From Vanilla planifolia (Eukaryota > Streptophyta > Magnoliopsida > Asparagales > Orchidaceae), in contig CM043877.1 in the NCBI GenBank assembly GCA_023846275.1, forward strand, positions 14,491,107 to 14,555,106: 64,000 nt of DNA, in the 5' to 3' direction. Position 1 is the stretch's first letter. The number at the start of each line of letters is the position of its first letter. Shown here piece by piece: positions 1-12,816 of this stretch. The notes beneath the pieces are model-generated. The model saw nothing but the letters and a program-made list of their open reading frames with translations, was not told the DNA's origin and did no database searches. The position numbers and the translations under genes were made by a program.

Positions 1-652
1 ATGGGGGACCGCATTTTTTATTCTTTTTTCAAGGGTAGTTGCAGTATCTAGAGAGGGATAAGGTGCCAAAATGAATGTCACTGCCATTCAATTGGTTAAG
101 TATACTTTATGTTGATCAATGTCATTTTGTTCTTCTAAGAAAACAAATTTCATCTAGCTAGGGATAAGATGAGGTAAAGGGTAGAGAGCAGTATGAGGAA
201 TGTACCAAGGAGAATAGTGCGCCAAAAAATTGAAGTTAGAATATCAAATATAATGAAGAATTGGAAGTGAATCACAAATGTGACATCTCTCCTCGATGCT
301 AGATAAGTTGGTGCTGCCAACCATTGCTCCAATGAATTTCTTATGGCTTCAACAATACTTGAACTATGTCAGCACATGCAAGTCTTTCAAAATCCAAGGA
401 CCTAAACTCGAAGATAAACACATAAGACTGCTGCCAATTGATGAATAGTTCATACAATGTGATACTTTAGGAGCAAAACTATTTCTGTTTAAAGACATTT
501 CCATATCAATAAAAGAACCATTATTATGAGATAATGAAGTTCTCATTGTATCCCCACAATACTAATCTACAGCAAGGTGTAACTTAATAGTCAAACTCGC
601 TACATTACTTGTAAATTTGAACAATTATATGAACTATATTATAAGAAATTAC
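1..652. other. intron 2 of peptidase gene, no other gene seen
   Basis: Lies between exon 2 (653-772) and the PDZ exon that would sit left of the window. In copy 2 the equivalent stretch links 25145 to 24096. The family exon expected here, carrying a YD-TGIGINL-type segment, was searched for by eye on the minus strand and not found. Short open frames here look random. Confidence 0.5.
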
Positions 653-772
653 CTCCGCTGGAGTAAGGAATCGTGTGTATGGGTCTTAAAGCGTAGCTAA
701 CATCTTCCGGATAACATCATGAGCTCAATATCTTGTTTGGATGTCATTTTGGAAAATATACTTTTTGTATTG

Positions 773-1913
773 CTGGTACAAAAGAACAAAAGGAACAGCA
801 TCAGACAGGGGACACCACATTTTAAGGTAAACATTCAAAGGGTGAAAAAACAACAAAGAAACCAGATGGCATTTAGGATCATTAAAATGTAGCAAGCTCA
901 TCAGAATATTGAATTTTCTTTACCATAAACCAAAAGTAATAAAATTATTTTCATTTTATGTACTAATACCAACACACTGGTTAAATACACTGCTTGCTTG
1001 AAAGTGTCGTCGGCAAAAATTTCATCAACAAAAATCTAAGCATCAACCCAAGAAGCTGCCTAGACTGTTCATTTGCAGCCTTAAGCACAATATTTCGACC
1101 TACATGTCAAAATTATGACTTTCATATATGTAAATAATAACCATGAAAGCGATAAGAGACGTAGCATGAGTCATGGCTTCCATCCATTCTGAAAAGTATT
1201 TTGCTTCATCAATTTCATTGACGACTTAGAATTACCATTTTGTTATTGAGGTTTTATCTTGGTATCATCATCATGCAAGCTGGTGATCTTTGATGTAAAA
1301 GTCAAGATGATCCATCTCCACTGTCTGAATGAATCCGATGCCAAATACCTTGATGGAAGATGAGCCAATCTATCGTACTCAAGATGGGATATTCGAAGTA
1401 GAAATAACCAAAAAATAATGGGATGAAAAAAGAGGTGGTAGAAAAGCATAGAAAACACAACTAAATAACAAGAAAAATTCAATCTTTAATTCTACAAAAA
1501 CTAAAATAAATCTAAAATAAGTAGACTTAAACCCCATTGACAACTCTCTAAGACCTAACACATAATACAAATAGAATAGATCCTCTCAACATTCTCAACC
1601 CCAAAACACAAGTAGAAATATCAATCATCTATAAATACCAATAAGGAGGATCTCCTAGAATCTCTAAAAACATGCACGCATCACCATCTCTCTAAGGGCC
1701 CCTTTTAAAGTTTCCAAGAACCCTTAGAATAATAGAAAAAAGAAATAACATTAGAAATCTAATCTTAACATATTAGTAAGCAAATAAAAGCAAATCTCAA
1801 CTATTTGAATTCAAGTTATTCTCCAATCCCAATTGTATGACATTAATAGAACTCTGACATCAAGAACAATGCCACCGCATCTTAGGCACAATCACCACAA
1901 CATAGGAAAGTAT
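773..1913. other. intron 1 remainder, left of Copia element
   Basis: AT-rich non-coding sequence between peptidase exon 2 and the Copia 3' LTR. No supported gene, RNA or structured repeat seen. Confidence 0.5.
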
Positions 1914-2739
1914 TGGAAAAATCACAAAAAATAGCACGTTAAGCTTCGTCCCCATCAAGTCAAAAAGCTTCCTTTTCACCATAGAAAAGTGTTCACCAAG
2001 TAGACTTTTGGTATTTCACAAGGATACCTCAACAACTTAATGTGGAATGGTTATTCCTCCTTTGCATGATGGGAAACAAAATAAGAACAAGAGTATAAAA
2101 ATCCAAAATCCAAAAGATAAACACTAAAGTAAAAGGTGACAGGAATTTAAGTGGTTCAACATTAAAACACCTATGTCTACGAACACACTAGCTTTGTAAC
2201 AATCTACTAAGAGAGAAATGCTACAAAAGAAGAAGAAATCTTTGAAATTATACCCTTATTCAACATGCAGAATAATGAAGTCTCTCAGGTTCACTCTTCT
2301 CTCTAGTGGCATCTTCTCCTTACAATGCCTTGCACCTTTCTTTTTCTTGCTTCTTGGAAGGCCTTATTGCTTTCTTTCTTGGATAATTTTTTATATGAGA
2401 ATCTCCTCTATTTATAAACATAAGAAAGCCCAAAATTTGGAAGGCAAATTTCCTCCAAAATTTTACAAGAATCGGTGACTTGGCAATCCATGTCTTCATA
2501 ACAAGAAATAATCTCCACCCAACTATGCCACATGATTCCATCTTATTCATTTGGCATGCAATTCATGTAAAAGCCTTATCTTTTAGGTATGTATTGATAA
2601 TTTGGTTCCCATATTCATTATTTTGGTTAAATAAAGTTTACGTAAAAATTTGGCTAAACAAAGAGCTTCCAAACTTCATTTTGAGTCTGCCCAATAAATC
2701 CAGTTTATTTGATATGTGAAGTAGGCTTCCCATCCAACA
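1914..2739 (-). repeat. 3' LTR of Copia element, copy 1
   Basis: About 826 bases. On the minus strand it begins TGTTGG immediately after the polypurine tract and ends near TTTTTCCA. It aligns along its length with 6546-7189 but with many substitutions and roughly 180 bases of net extra sequence, so the two LTRs have diverged for a long time. Confidence 0.8.
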
Positions 2740-5700
2740 ATCTCCCACTTGAAAACTATTTCATAGATAGTTTAGTGGGCTTTCAACTATCCCACTATAG
2801 TTTTGGTGCTGTTGCTAGTACGGTAGGCCTCTTATTTTGTCATCGAGACCCCTTGGGGCTTGGCATAGCCTCAGCTTTTGTAGTGTAAGTAGCTTGGTCA
2901 ACATGTCTATAGGATTCTTTGAACTTGGGATCTTTTTACTACAATTATCCCTTCCTTGATAAACTCGTGAATGAAGCGATAACAAATCTAAATGCACTTA
3001 GTTTATGCATGGAAGATTGGATTCCTTGTCAGATGGATTGCACTCAGGCTGTCAATATTTAGCTTGCCTTCTTATCGATTATGATCGAGTTCCTTAACAG
3101 ATGCTCTTAGCCATATGAACTCTTTGACTGTTTCTATCGCTGCCACATATTTTGTCTCGGTAATGGATGAGAGCACGTTGTGTTGTAGCCTAGACATCCA
3201 GCTAATTGTTAAGCCACCAAGGGTGAAGAAATACCCTATGATGCTCTTCCTTCCATAGAGGTCTCCTCTTAGATTTGAGTCTATGAAACCTTAAAAAGTA
3301 GTAGTACTCTTCTTGAAGACTAACGCCTCGCTTGCATTTCTTTTCAAGCATCGAAGTAACCATTTTACTACTTCCCAATATTCTTTTCCAAGTTCAGCCA
3401 TGAATCTATTGACGACTCCTATTGCATAGGCTATCTAGACAAATACAAATCATCGCATACATAAGGCTACCCACTGCTAATGCATACAAGATCTTTTTCA
3501 TTTCTTGGTGCTCTTCTTTAGTCTTCAATGCTTGTTATTTAGTGAGCTTTAAGTGGTTCCCAAGTAGTGGGCTATGTTCTTTAGAAAGTCGTTGCTCCTT
3601 GTTGCTACTAGCGATGAGCACACCATCCACATATAACAAGAGGATTAAATAGGTATCGTACAGTGCTTTATATTAAGCACAGTGATCTGCATGGGTTCTT
3701 CTGAAGTTCTGCTTGAATATGAAGGAGCAAAATTATTTGTCCCACTGACATGGTTCCTATTTGAGCCTATACAGAAACTCTTGTTCCACTTGCATATTAG
3801 ACCTCCCCTATCCTAGCTTGATGAAGCCCTTCAACTGCTCCATGAGTAGCTCTTCCTTTAAAACCTCATAAAGAAATGTCGTATTCACATCCATCTGTTC
3901 AAGGTGGAGGTTTTCTACTACTATGATATTGGCATGGTTCGGATTGTAGTCATTTTGACTACTGGTCAGAAGATCTCATCATAGTCTATGCTAGCTTCCT
4001 GTTGGAACCCCTTCACAACGAATCTTGCTTTGTGTCTTCTTTGTCCGTCAACTTCATTTTTTATCCCATAAATCCATCAGTTCTATATGATTTTTTGCTT
4101 CTCGAGTGGCTAGAAAAATGTCTACATGTCATTCTTCAAGAGAGACTCTATCTCTTCTTGCATTGCTACTTTCCATTGGATTGAATATTTCATCTCTTGC
4201 ATTTTCTTGAAACAATCTAATTCACCTACATTAGTCAATAAGAGATAATTGAATGAAGGAGAAAACCTATCCATAGGAAATTGAGTCCTTATGAATCTTC
4301 TCAGTTCGACTGAGATGTCTGATTTGGTTGAGCCTTTGTCAGTTCTTTAATTGGTTCTGGCTGAGCTTTAGCTTATTCTTTAACCTGTTCTAGTTGATTC
4401 TTACTATTTGTCAAGCATTTAGAGTTAACTTCCACTTCAACTCTTTTCAATAATTCTCTTTCTACATGATGCGAATCCTTGTAGATTATGGACTCGTCAA
4501 AGTTGGCATCTTTGTGGTATATGACTTTTTTACTATGATAATCCCAAAGACGATATCCATAGTGGTTGTTGCCAAAGCCAACAAGCACACACTTCTTCAC
4601 CTTCGAGTCCACTTTGTCTCTGGCATGTCCATCGATGTGCATGGAAGCTGTGCATCCAAAGACTCTCGAGTAGTGATACCCAACCTTCTTCCCGCTCAAG
4701 ATCTCTTCAGGGATCTTGCAGTTAACGGGTATTGATGGACCTCTATTGATGAGATGTGTTGTCGTGTTCACAACTTCTACCTATAATGCTTTAGGCAATC
4801 CCGCATATATCCTCATGCTTCATGCATGCTAACACAGAGTCTGATTCATTCTTTTGGTTATCTCATTTTGTTCCAGTTGTCCGGGTACTATCTTCATCAT
4901 CTGGATGTCATTGTGTTCGTAGTAGAATTTGAATTTTGCATTATCGTGTTATCCTCTATTAAACACTTTACTTTTCTTCCTGTCTAATTGTCCAATATTA
5001 CCTTCCAATTTTTTAATGTAGAAAAAACGTTGACTTTCTTGCTCAAAAAGTAAATGCAAACTTTTTTGTTATAACCATCGATAAAGGCAGCATAGTATTT
5101 GGATCTTTCAAAAGATTCAAATATGGTAGGTCCCTAAACACCAGTATGCACGGGCTTGAGTTTCTTCATTCTGGGCATGTCGATGTGCTTGGTGAAGCTG
5201 ACATGGCAACTCTTCTCCAAGATACAATCTTCACATAACTCAAGTCATTCAACCATCCTTGGCATGCAAATTTTCGTCAGAATCTTGATGCTCTTCATTT
5301 AACATATGCCCCATCCTACGGTGTCATAACTCTAATTTGCTCCCATTAGTGACGACAATGATGTCGTTCTCATTAGACGTCAAGTAGAGCATTCCTTACG
5401 TGTGCGACCACCATTGCACCTTTGGTGATCTTCCAAGAAACACCTCCAAATGTTGTCATGTATCCCACAGCGTCTAACTCCTCATTAAGAGCAAATTCCT
5501 CTTTAACCCTGAGATTAATTTGACATCTAATATGGTCCACATTGTTCTATTGATAGTTGCTAGGTGTACCTCCCATTTGCCCTTGATTTGGAGAGAAGCT
5601 TAGTTAGCAAGGTAGAATCGCCCTATGTCCCCTCCATCAAACCTATGAGACAAATCTCTATTAAGAGTTGCATGAAAAGAGGATACCAAGTCAACTGTCC

Positions 5701-6545
5701 AAGACTCAGTGTTGTCTTCAACACTACAAATAAGTTCTTAATATTAATTTTGTTCCATGGCATTTGCTTGTATATTTTTGACAGGCTTGCTTTTCCTTGG
5801 AACCTTATATTACTTGCTCCAATGGCCTTGTTTCTCACAATTCCAGCAACAAAAATCCTTCTGATCTTTGGACTTTCTTGTTCCACGTGTCTTGCTTCTT
5901 CCTCTCCCTTTGTGTTGATTCTTGCGTGGTGAGTCCCTTCCATAATCAATACTAAGGGCTGATCCCACTAGGATGGTTAGTTCCCTCTTTCGAACATCCT
6001 CACTTAGAATGAGGTTTCGAATGTCTTCCAACTGAAGCTTACTGTAGACACAATTATTGACCACAAATCAGGTAAGGAAGAAAGCACGATAAGGCCTTAT
6101 ATCTCATCCTTAAATGTTATCTTTATTGAGGCTAGTTTAATAACCAAGGTGTTACATTGGTTGATGTGCCCTGCTACTGATGCACCTTTGATCATTACAT
6201 GAGATAGAATTTGTTCGACACTTGGTTTTTAGCACAGGTGTTAGAGCATCTCCATTAGCTCTACCATTGTCATTGTTTTCACCATGTTAAAAGCTGCATT
6301 TCGAGACAAGGTAAGTCAAATGAACCAATACTTTAGAGTTGAGTGACTCCTCCCACTCGTCTTGCTTCATCTTTTTTGGCTTCTTTCCCAGTAACGAAAC
6401 ATGAAAGTCTTTCTAGTAAGATAATCTTGGATTGGCATTTGCTCAAATCTAACATCTTCTCATCAAAGCATTCCATATTCAACTTGTTGATTTTTATTTA
6501 TTTTTTCTACTTTGTTGATCTAACTTACTCAAATACCATTTTAAT

Positions 6546-7189
6546 TGGAAAATCACACAAAGCATCACATTAAACTTTGTCCCCAATTGGTCAAAAGCTT
6601 CCTTTTAATCATAGAAACTTTGACTAAGTGGACCTTTGGTATTTCAAAAAAGAACCTCAACAACCAATTATGAAATGGTTTTTTGTTCTTTGCAAGATAG
6701 AAAAAAAAAAAGTAGGAAGAAAAATACAAAAAACCACGATCCAAAAGATAAGTAGCAAGGTAAAAGGAGACGGGAATTTATGTGGTTTGGCCATGAAAGC
6801 AAATACATCTAAGGCCACACTAGCTTTGCAACAATTCACTAAAAGAGAAAGTGTTACAAACGAATAAGAAATCTTCGAAGTTATATGCCTTACTTAACAC
6901 ATAATATAGTGAAGACTTCAAGCTCACTCTTCTCTCAAGTAACAACTTCTCCTCAAAGTACTGTGCACTTTTTTTTTCTTGCTTCTTGAAAAGTTTTCTT
7001 GTTTTCTTTCTTGGATAATTTGTGACATGAAAATCCTTTCTATTTATAAAAAAAAGAAATAATTTTCATGACAAGAAATAATTTTCTCCAAATTTTGGCT
7101 AAACAAAGAGATTCCCATCTTGATTTTGGGCCAACCAAGCCAAATAAACCCAATTTATTTGATGTGTCAAATAGGCTTCACATCCAACA
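6546..7189 (-). repeat. 5' LTR of Copia element, copy 1
   Basis: About 644 bases, starting TGTTGGATGTGAAG on the minus strand and ending in CCA about 7 bases before a TGGTATTTGAG primer-site-like sequence. It pairs with the LTR at 1914-2739. An A-homopolymer near 6700 differs by one base between array copies. Confidence 0.8.
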
Positions 7190-8201
7190 GGAAGATGAAT
7201 CAAATGATAAGAACGCACAACCACTTGTATTTGTGTTAGGCTATTTATGAAGAAAAACTTCAAAATAAGATTGTGTTTGTTCCCATTTTCTTCACAATGA
7301 TCCATTTGTTGAAAGACAAATATACACAACTTTGCGGTTAATCTTATGTCTTATGCCATCATTTGTTAATCATTACATATGCTGTATTTCAATAAATATA
7401 TGTTGATTGATTAACAAGACATTTTTAAAATTTTTTTTATCAACTAACACTATCCAACACTCAAACACAAGCAAACATAAATTAGAATTAACAAAAAATA
7501 ACTTGTGTTAACAATCCCCCACAAACACAACTAACACCATATGAGCATATTCTAAACAGGGGCTTAGTGCCAAATCATATCTTAAAAAATTTTTGAAACA
7601 GAATTATAAAATCAATCAGAATATTTGAATGATAAGGAGTATTACATTTGGAAAAACTGTAAATCTGTTTTCATTTCCCTCTGGACTGAACATGCCACAA
7701 AGTAATCCAAACATAAACCACATCTCAAGGAATTACCTCAAAAAATTAGGAAAAAATTAATGAATAGAGCAGCAGCGATGTAAGATAAAGATACCAGACA
7801 CTTCTCCTGCGACCAGGAACGGTTCCCAGCATCGCCAAGGAAGCTCTCGTTGACAATTTCCCAGGTCTCCTCCACGAGATCCTCGTTCCTCACCACCGAT
7901 GACTACAATTCCTCTGCCACCTCTGCCTCGTCCTGGCACAATTCTACCGTAGGAAGAATCGACTCTGCCGCGACAGGTTGGGAGTAACAGGAAGAAACGA
8001 AAGCGACGGAGAGAGCTCCGGCGATGGCGCGAAGTAGCATATTGTTGACGAACTCCAACGAGGAGGCGCTCTTGTTTGCATTCTTGCGGCCGCCATAGCA
8101 AGCAAGCGTCCTCCAATCGTAGCGACGGCACAGAGTTCGACCTTGTGGTTTCGTTAAGGTGAAGGGCAGTGAGCCATTGCTGCAGGAGGAAGGGTGGCCA
8201 T

Positions 8202-10977
8202 GGAAGGGCCATTGTATGGAAGATAAAAAAGAATACCTCGTGAGAAAGTCTAGGTTGTTATAAAAAATTTTAGAGATATAATTTGAAAGAGATGTATGTT
8301 AATTGCAAATGAAAGGAATATAAGAGTTAATCAAGCAAATCAGTTAATAGAGTAATTATTAACACTATGATTACCACTCGGAGAAACATATTCTAAAATA
8401 TCATTTAGGGAATTCCATCAAGCTTTTTTGGAATAATATATTCCAAAGTTTATTAGTGAGAATGTGAGAGATGATTTATCAAGTTTATATTAGAGAGGGC
8501 TAACCACTATAGAATATGGACACAAAATTTTATGTTTTATGAGATATATATTGATATTGAGAAAAATAGAGAAAAAAAAGATATTATGTATTTTAGAAGA
8601 GTCCAAAAAACTCAGTAATAAATGTGATTGTTTATATGAAATTTATTTCTTATAAAAGTTTAGTTGAAATAGCATTAAGAATGTAAAAATGTCAAATAAT
8701 TACAAAGTCAAGAAAAGTGGTTAATAAAAAAAGTGTTTGACACACCAGTGCTTGGGTTATCTCATGGAAAAGTGTGTAAGATAGCATGGTTCAAGCATTA
8801 CAATGGCATGCCAAACCATAATGTAGGATGCGTAACAACATACTAGGCATCTCAGCATGTGCGACACATAGAACGAGTGGTGAAAAACAATTTGTTGGAA
8901 GTACGACATTTGCAGAGTGTGCGAGATAGTGTTAGGTAGGAGATCCACCACCTGACGTGCATCATGCATGCCTATTTGTTACACTTACTATGGAACCTGG
9001 ATTAGGGATAAGCACATAGTTCACTCATTTATAATGTAGGTAATCAACACAGATGTGCACCTTTGTACGACCACGAACTCTGCAATATCCATGTTGAAGT
9101 CCAATATAAGCTACACATAGGGAATAAAGAAATCAATCATGTTATTATAAAAAATAATAATATATTATAACCAAGTCTCAATAGAAGCAAAGAAGAGGGG
9201 GTGAAGTAAGACATTTTCAACTTTTGGCACAAAAAATATCGTCTTTATACTTTTCGTTTTCTGTATCACTATCATCTTAATAGAACAATTGCAACTTTGA
9301 AATAAGGTTTATTATTGAGAGCTTAAAAGAAGATTCTTCATAAACAGATCAACAAAACTCCATTTGGATGGAGTAATCAACAAAGTATTCATATTGTTAG
9401 GATTGACAAAATTGTTGTCTCGACATTATCATAAGGTCCCCTTAGTTGTGATCACAATTTTATGGGTCGACATTTCCTTAGGTCCAACATAGTAAATGAA
9501 AGATTTGGACCACCACATATAAGTGTGTTGGTTATTTGGATTAGGTTTATATATCAACTATTACTTTCACTATTTGTTATTACATTCTCTTTATGTAAGA
9601 TGCATTAGTTATTTTTATATTTTGATATTTTAGTCTTATCTTATGTAGAGTTTTTCACTTATGAAAAATAACTCTATATATTAAGACTAAGAATATCATT
9701 ATAACTATGTTATATTAAGTATTTTATCACTGAAGTTTCTCTATGCTATATTGAGTTTTTTTACACATGTTACTTAAATGCATTTGATAATTTTTTTAAA
9801 ACTTAGTCTCTTTTCATTTGTTTTCTTTTTTTTTTCTTTTAAATTTTAGCCTTGAATATCCTTAAGTTTTTTCAAATTTCTTCTTTTCTTTTTGTAGTTA
9901 TCTTAATTTTAACTTTTACCACCATACAACTTGTTTCCATTATTACAAATGCTCTCACATCACCTAAAAAAAATTTCAATTAATTCTCATCTCCTTTTTG
10001 TGTTTCTCCTATATGAAAAAGTATTTTTCTCTTTTACGTGCTAGCTTAAGGTTATTAATTTTCACATAAAAGTACTATGGATTCGATATTCGCTCAATTC
10101 CACATTTGTACACCTCAATTCTAGGGATTTGTTTTATATGTGTGCATTATTTTGTGAATGGGTTGAGTAGTCATTTGTGTTGGATTTGATACATTCTTTA
10201 AGCATGTGTGATTCCTAATTTTGGTAAGTTTCTTAACCAGCTAATTGCTCGACTATTTCGTATTTCAAGCAATTTAGGTTTCTTTATACCTTTACATATT
10301 TGATTTTTAATTTTGATGTTAATTAATATCATTTCTTCGAGTTTGACTCATATTATCTAATTAACTTACAGGACATATTGTCCGACACAAGTAGTTCTGC
10401 ATAAAAAAATAAAAAGATATGTTTAGCCTATATATCTATGATCATAAAGGTAAGATTTTAAGTTATAGTTATGATAAAATTATGTTGTTGATTTGAGAAT
10501 GCCAAGGCCAAATCTCATGATCTTCACATCAATGGTCTCAATTCTCAAATGTAACAAAAGGGATTGATTGAAGAGATTATGAAAAATATTAGACAATATT
10601 TTTCTGAACCCATAATACATAATTCTTTTTCTTAGTTCAAAAATTCATGATTTATCCAATGTTGGTTTGCTCATTACTAATTAATTGTTATTATTAAACA
10701 AAATGTAAGTTATATATCAATGGCTTAAGGTTTAAGGAGGTGTAGTTGATATTGATAACCTTCATAGTATATTAGAGAATGTAAGTTAGCTAAGATGCAT
10801 TCCTTTTTTTGTGTAATTGAACTTCCAAAATTCTTATTTCATGCTAAATATTTTAACTTTAGTGGAGAAGCAAAAAATGATTACTAAAATCATGAGGATA
10901 TCTATGTATTGAAATTAGAGATAGTTAAGCTTCACCATATGAGCATGTTAACAAAATTTGGTTAATGCCAACTCATT
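8202..10977. other. intergenic AT-rich sequence, possible old LTR pieces
   Basis: No coding region is supported. Around 9398-9570 the sequence resembles plant LTR promoters: it begins TGTTAGG, contains a GGTCCAACATAGTAAATG-type block and a GGACCACCACATATAAG segment. A TGTCCGACACAAG-like block follows near 10380. These may be remnants of one LTR but no second LTR or target duplication is seen. Confidence 0.35.
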
Positions 10978-11172
10978 ATGTATCCTATGAGAAGTAGGAT
11001 TCCGTCATTAGATACTCATTTTATTTTAATTGTCAAAATGACACTTCTTAAAAGCACATTGACCCTTATGCCTATTTATGCACCTTTTCTCACATGTACA
11101 CTTCCTAATTTGGTGGAGGCCATTAGCATAATGATGAGATTATTCATATGGAGTGATTTTTTGAGGCAATGA
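10978..11172 (+). mobile_element. LINE reverse-transcriptase-like remnant, copy 1
   Basis: The plus-strand frame reads MTLLKSTLTLMPIYAPFLTC and continues to a segment ending IMMRLFIWSD. This spacing resembles the C-terminal end of plant L1-type reverse transcriptases (a TLIKS-L-PIY block followed by a DFLW block). It is only 64 residues and no endonuclease or upstream polymerase motifs are visible, so it would be a dead fragment. A second short open frame (about 11223-11350) follows in the same orientation; I do not recognise it. Confidence 0.4.
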
Positions 11173-12816
11173 GTCACGCACTATGTTTTCTTGGGCATAG
11201 GTATGTAAGCATAAACACCAAGGGGCAATGATCATCGAATATTACAAAAACTACTTAGTTACCAATTTGGCAACCGAGTTTTTGGATGATGATGACGATA
11301 GCCTTTGCAATGAAGCTTTGAAAAAATACATGATGTATAAGAAGGTATAATTAAGGTGAAGACTTATTGGAAGCTGATCTACGAAAGAAAATGCGATTAA
11401 ATGACACATGTACTAACGAGTAGAAAATGACTACAAAATTTTCACTCTTAATGACCTTTACATATCTTTCGTTCCTTTGGACAAGTGCTCAAACTTCTCT
11501 TATACTAGCACCAAGATGCAAATGATTACAACTAGATAATTATTAGTTTATACGCAATGGAGTTGGTAAATCATGTAGGAGTTATTTGGTTGAGAAATTC
11601 TTTGTGTATTTTGTTGATATGTTCATTTCAAATTGAATAATTGTTTAACTTCGAACCCATTAAATCTCTTCATGACAACACTTTCATTCTAATAAGAGTA
11701 TGAAAACTGGTTTTGTAAGTGTTAATTATTTTAGAAAGTATCATCATGATGTGAAACAATATCTCTTATATCTATATAATTCTATAAGTGCAGAGTGAGT
11801 TTGTATGACACATATAAGAAAGTAAATCACATTTTTTCAAAACATTACAAAATTAAATATATAATAAATAAAAACTAAAATACAACCACAAAAAAAACGA
11901 AGACATACGTAAGATTTTTCAATAACTCTACCTTACTTCTTCAACTTACTTTTACATCAATCAAATGACTAAGATTTTATTTTGTTGTTGGCAAAATAAA
12001 GAAATAAAATTTTTGTACACTAAGCTTATAAGAAATCTATACATCAACTTAAAAAAGAGTTACACTTCAATTCAAAGAAACATTAGAATAAAACAAAAAA
12101 AAAATACAAAATAATAACAATCCTTCAAAACTTATTAATAATTTTTTTTAAAATAAGACTAGTAATAAAAAATACCACTTGAAGAGATTTATAATTAAGT
12201 ACATAAATCTGATTGAAGGTGTCACAATAATAATCAATGAACAAAATACAAAATAAAATGATAAATCAAACACATCAATTAAAATATTCAAAACAAGATT
12301 AAAACTTTCATTACACACGTTAACAGTAAAAATTGTTTTAAAATTTTTCTAACATAAATTTTTTTAATAAATAACAACACCTAAATTATATTATCATCCA
12401 TCAATACCATCTATATGACACTCCAATCAAACACTACTTAAAAACAAAATCATAACAAATACTTTTTGTTGTAACATTCTTCAAAGTTTTTGTTCATACT
12501 AATGCCTCTTCACTTTACAAAGGTATTGAAATCTGTTAAGAAGATGACAAGATTTTAAAAACATCCTTGCCAATACAAAGCACAACAAAACGATAAAACT
12601 TTCATATGTGTTGATTGTTAATTGCATGAAACAAGCGAACCTCAATCATTTGATTCAAATTCTTAAAAACCCACTAAACTATTATAATGAGTTGTCTTTC
12701 ATCAAACGCTTTGAGGTGTACAATTTCACAACATAAGAAGCCATACACAAGTCACCACAAGCAAAACAAACTCCTGCCTTATATCAGAATTAACGCGATA
12801 GAAAGACTAGTATGCT
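11173..12816. other. AT-rich 3' flank of RNR2
   Basis: No gene is supported. The part from about 10530 on is the segment repeated, diverged, at 52791-55486, and the part from about 12172 on is repeated again at 61378 onward. It therefore travelled with RNR2 in the older duplications. It probably includes the RNR2 3' untranslated region just below 12817. Confidence 0.5.

Larger units (their letters stand above)
1914..7189 (-). mobile_element. Copia LTR retrotransposon, degenerate, in peptidase intron 1
   Basis: The element is 5.3 kb and runs on the minus strand. In its reading direction it has a 5' LTR beginning TGTTGGATG, a degenerate tRNA-Met-type primer site just inside it, a gag zinc knuckle (CWNCEKQGHWSK, about 5810-5850), an integrase C-terminal segment (4771-4373, with VFGCTASMHI and GYRLWDYHSKKV), reverse transcriptase around 3990-3780, and an RNase H segment around 3190-2830. 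A purine-rich tract (AAGTGGGAGAT) sits directly before the 3' LTR. That gag-integrase-RT-RNase H order is the Copia order. Many stops and frameshifts break the polyprotein. No clear target-site duplication is visible. It lies in the same orientation as the host gene. Confidence 0.88.
653..8201 (-). pseudogene. C-terminal processing peptidase (S41), exons 1-2 only in window
   Basis: This is the 5' part of a chloroplast-type carboxyl-terminal processing peptidase gene. Its remaining exons lie left of the window. Exon 1 (about 8201-7795) ends in a reading containing ETWEIVNESFLGDAGNRSW, typical of the N-terminal region of this family, and ends at a GT donor. Exon 2 (772-653) reads through to DPYTRFLTPAE, the hallmark segment before the PDZ domain, with a pyrimidine-rich AG acceptor and a GT donor. 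Both exon ends are phase 0 and fit each other. Three in-frame stops are present: TAG 7903-7905, TGA 725-727 and TAA 686-688. The ATG at 8199-8201 is in a different frame from the rest of exon 1. A Copia element fills most of intron 1. Family members mature the D1 protein or related substrates in the thylakoid lumen; this copy looks non-coding. Confidence 0.75.

Noticed and set aside
985..1055. Minus-strand reading with IFVDEIFADDTF as another peptidase exon
   Set aside because: It looked like an N-terminal peptidase segment, but exon 1 at 8201-7795 already supplies that region in correct phase, and this stretch has a stop and no clear splice sites.
5564..5949. 122- and 108-residue overlapping frames as genes (also 30056-30441)
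   Set aside because: They lie in the Copia gag region; the minus-strand gag zinc-knuckle reading explains the sequence and is itself broken.
7757..8212. 151-residue minus-strand frame as an independent gene
   Set aside because: The peptidase exon 1 reading is in a different frame of the same DNA and matches the family; this frame is a shadow.
8757..8969. 70-residue minus-strand frame as a gene (also 33248-33460)
   Set aside because: No recognisable motif, ordinary AT-rich composition and no leader; likely chance.
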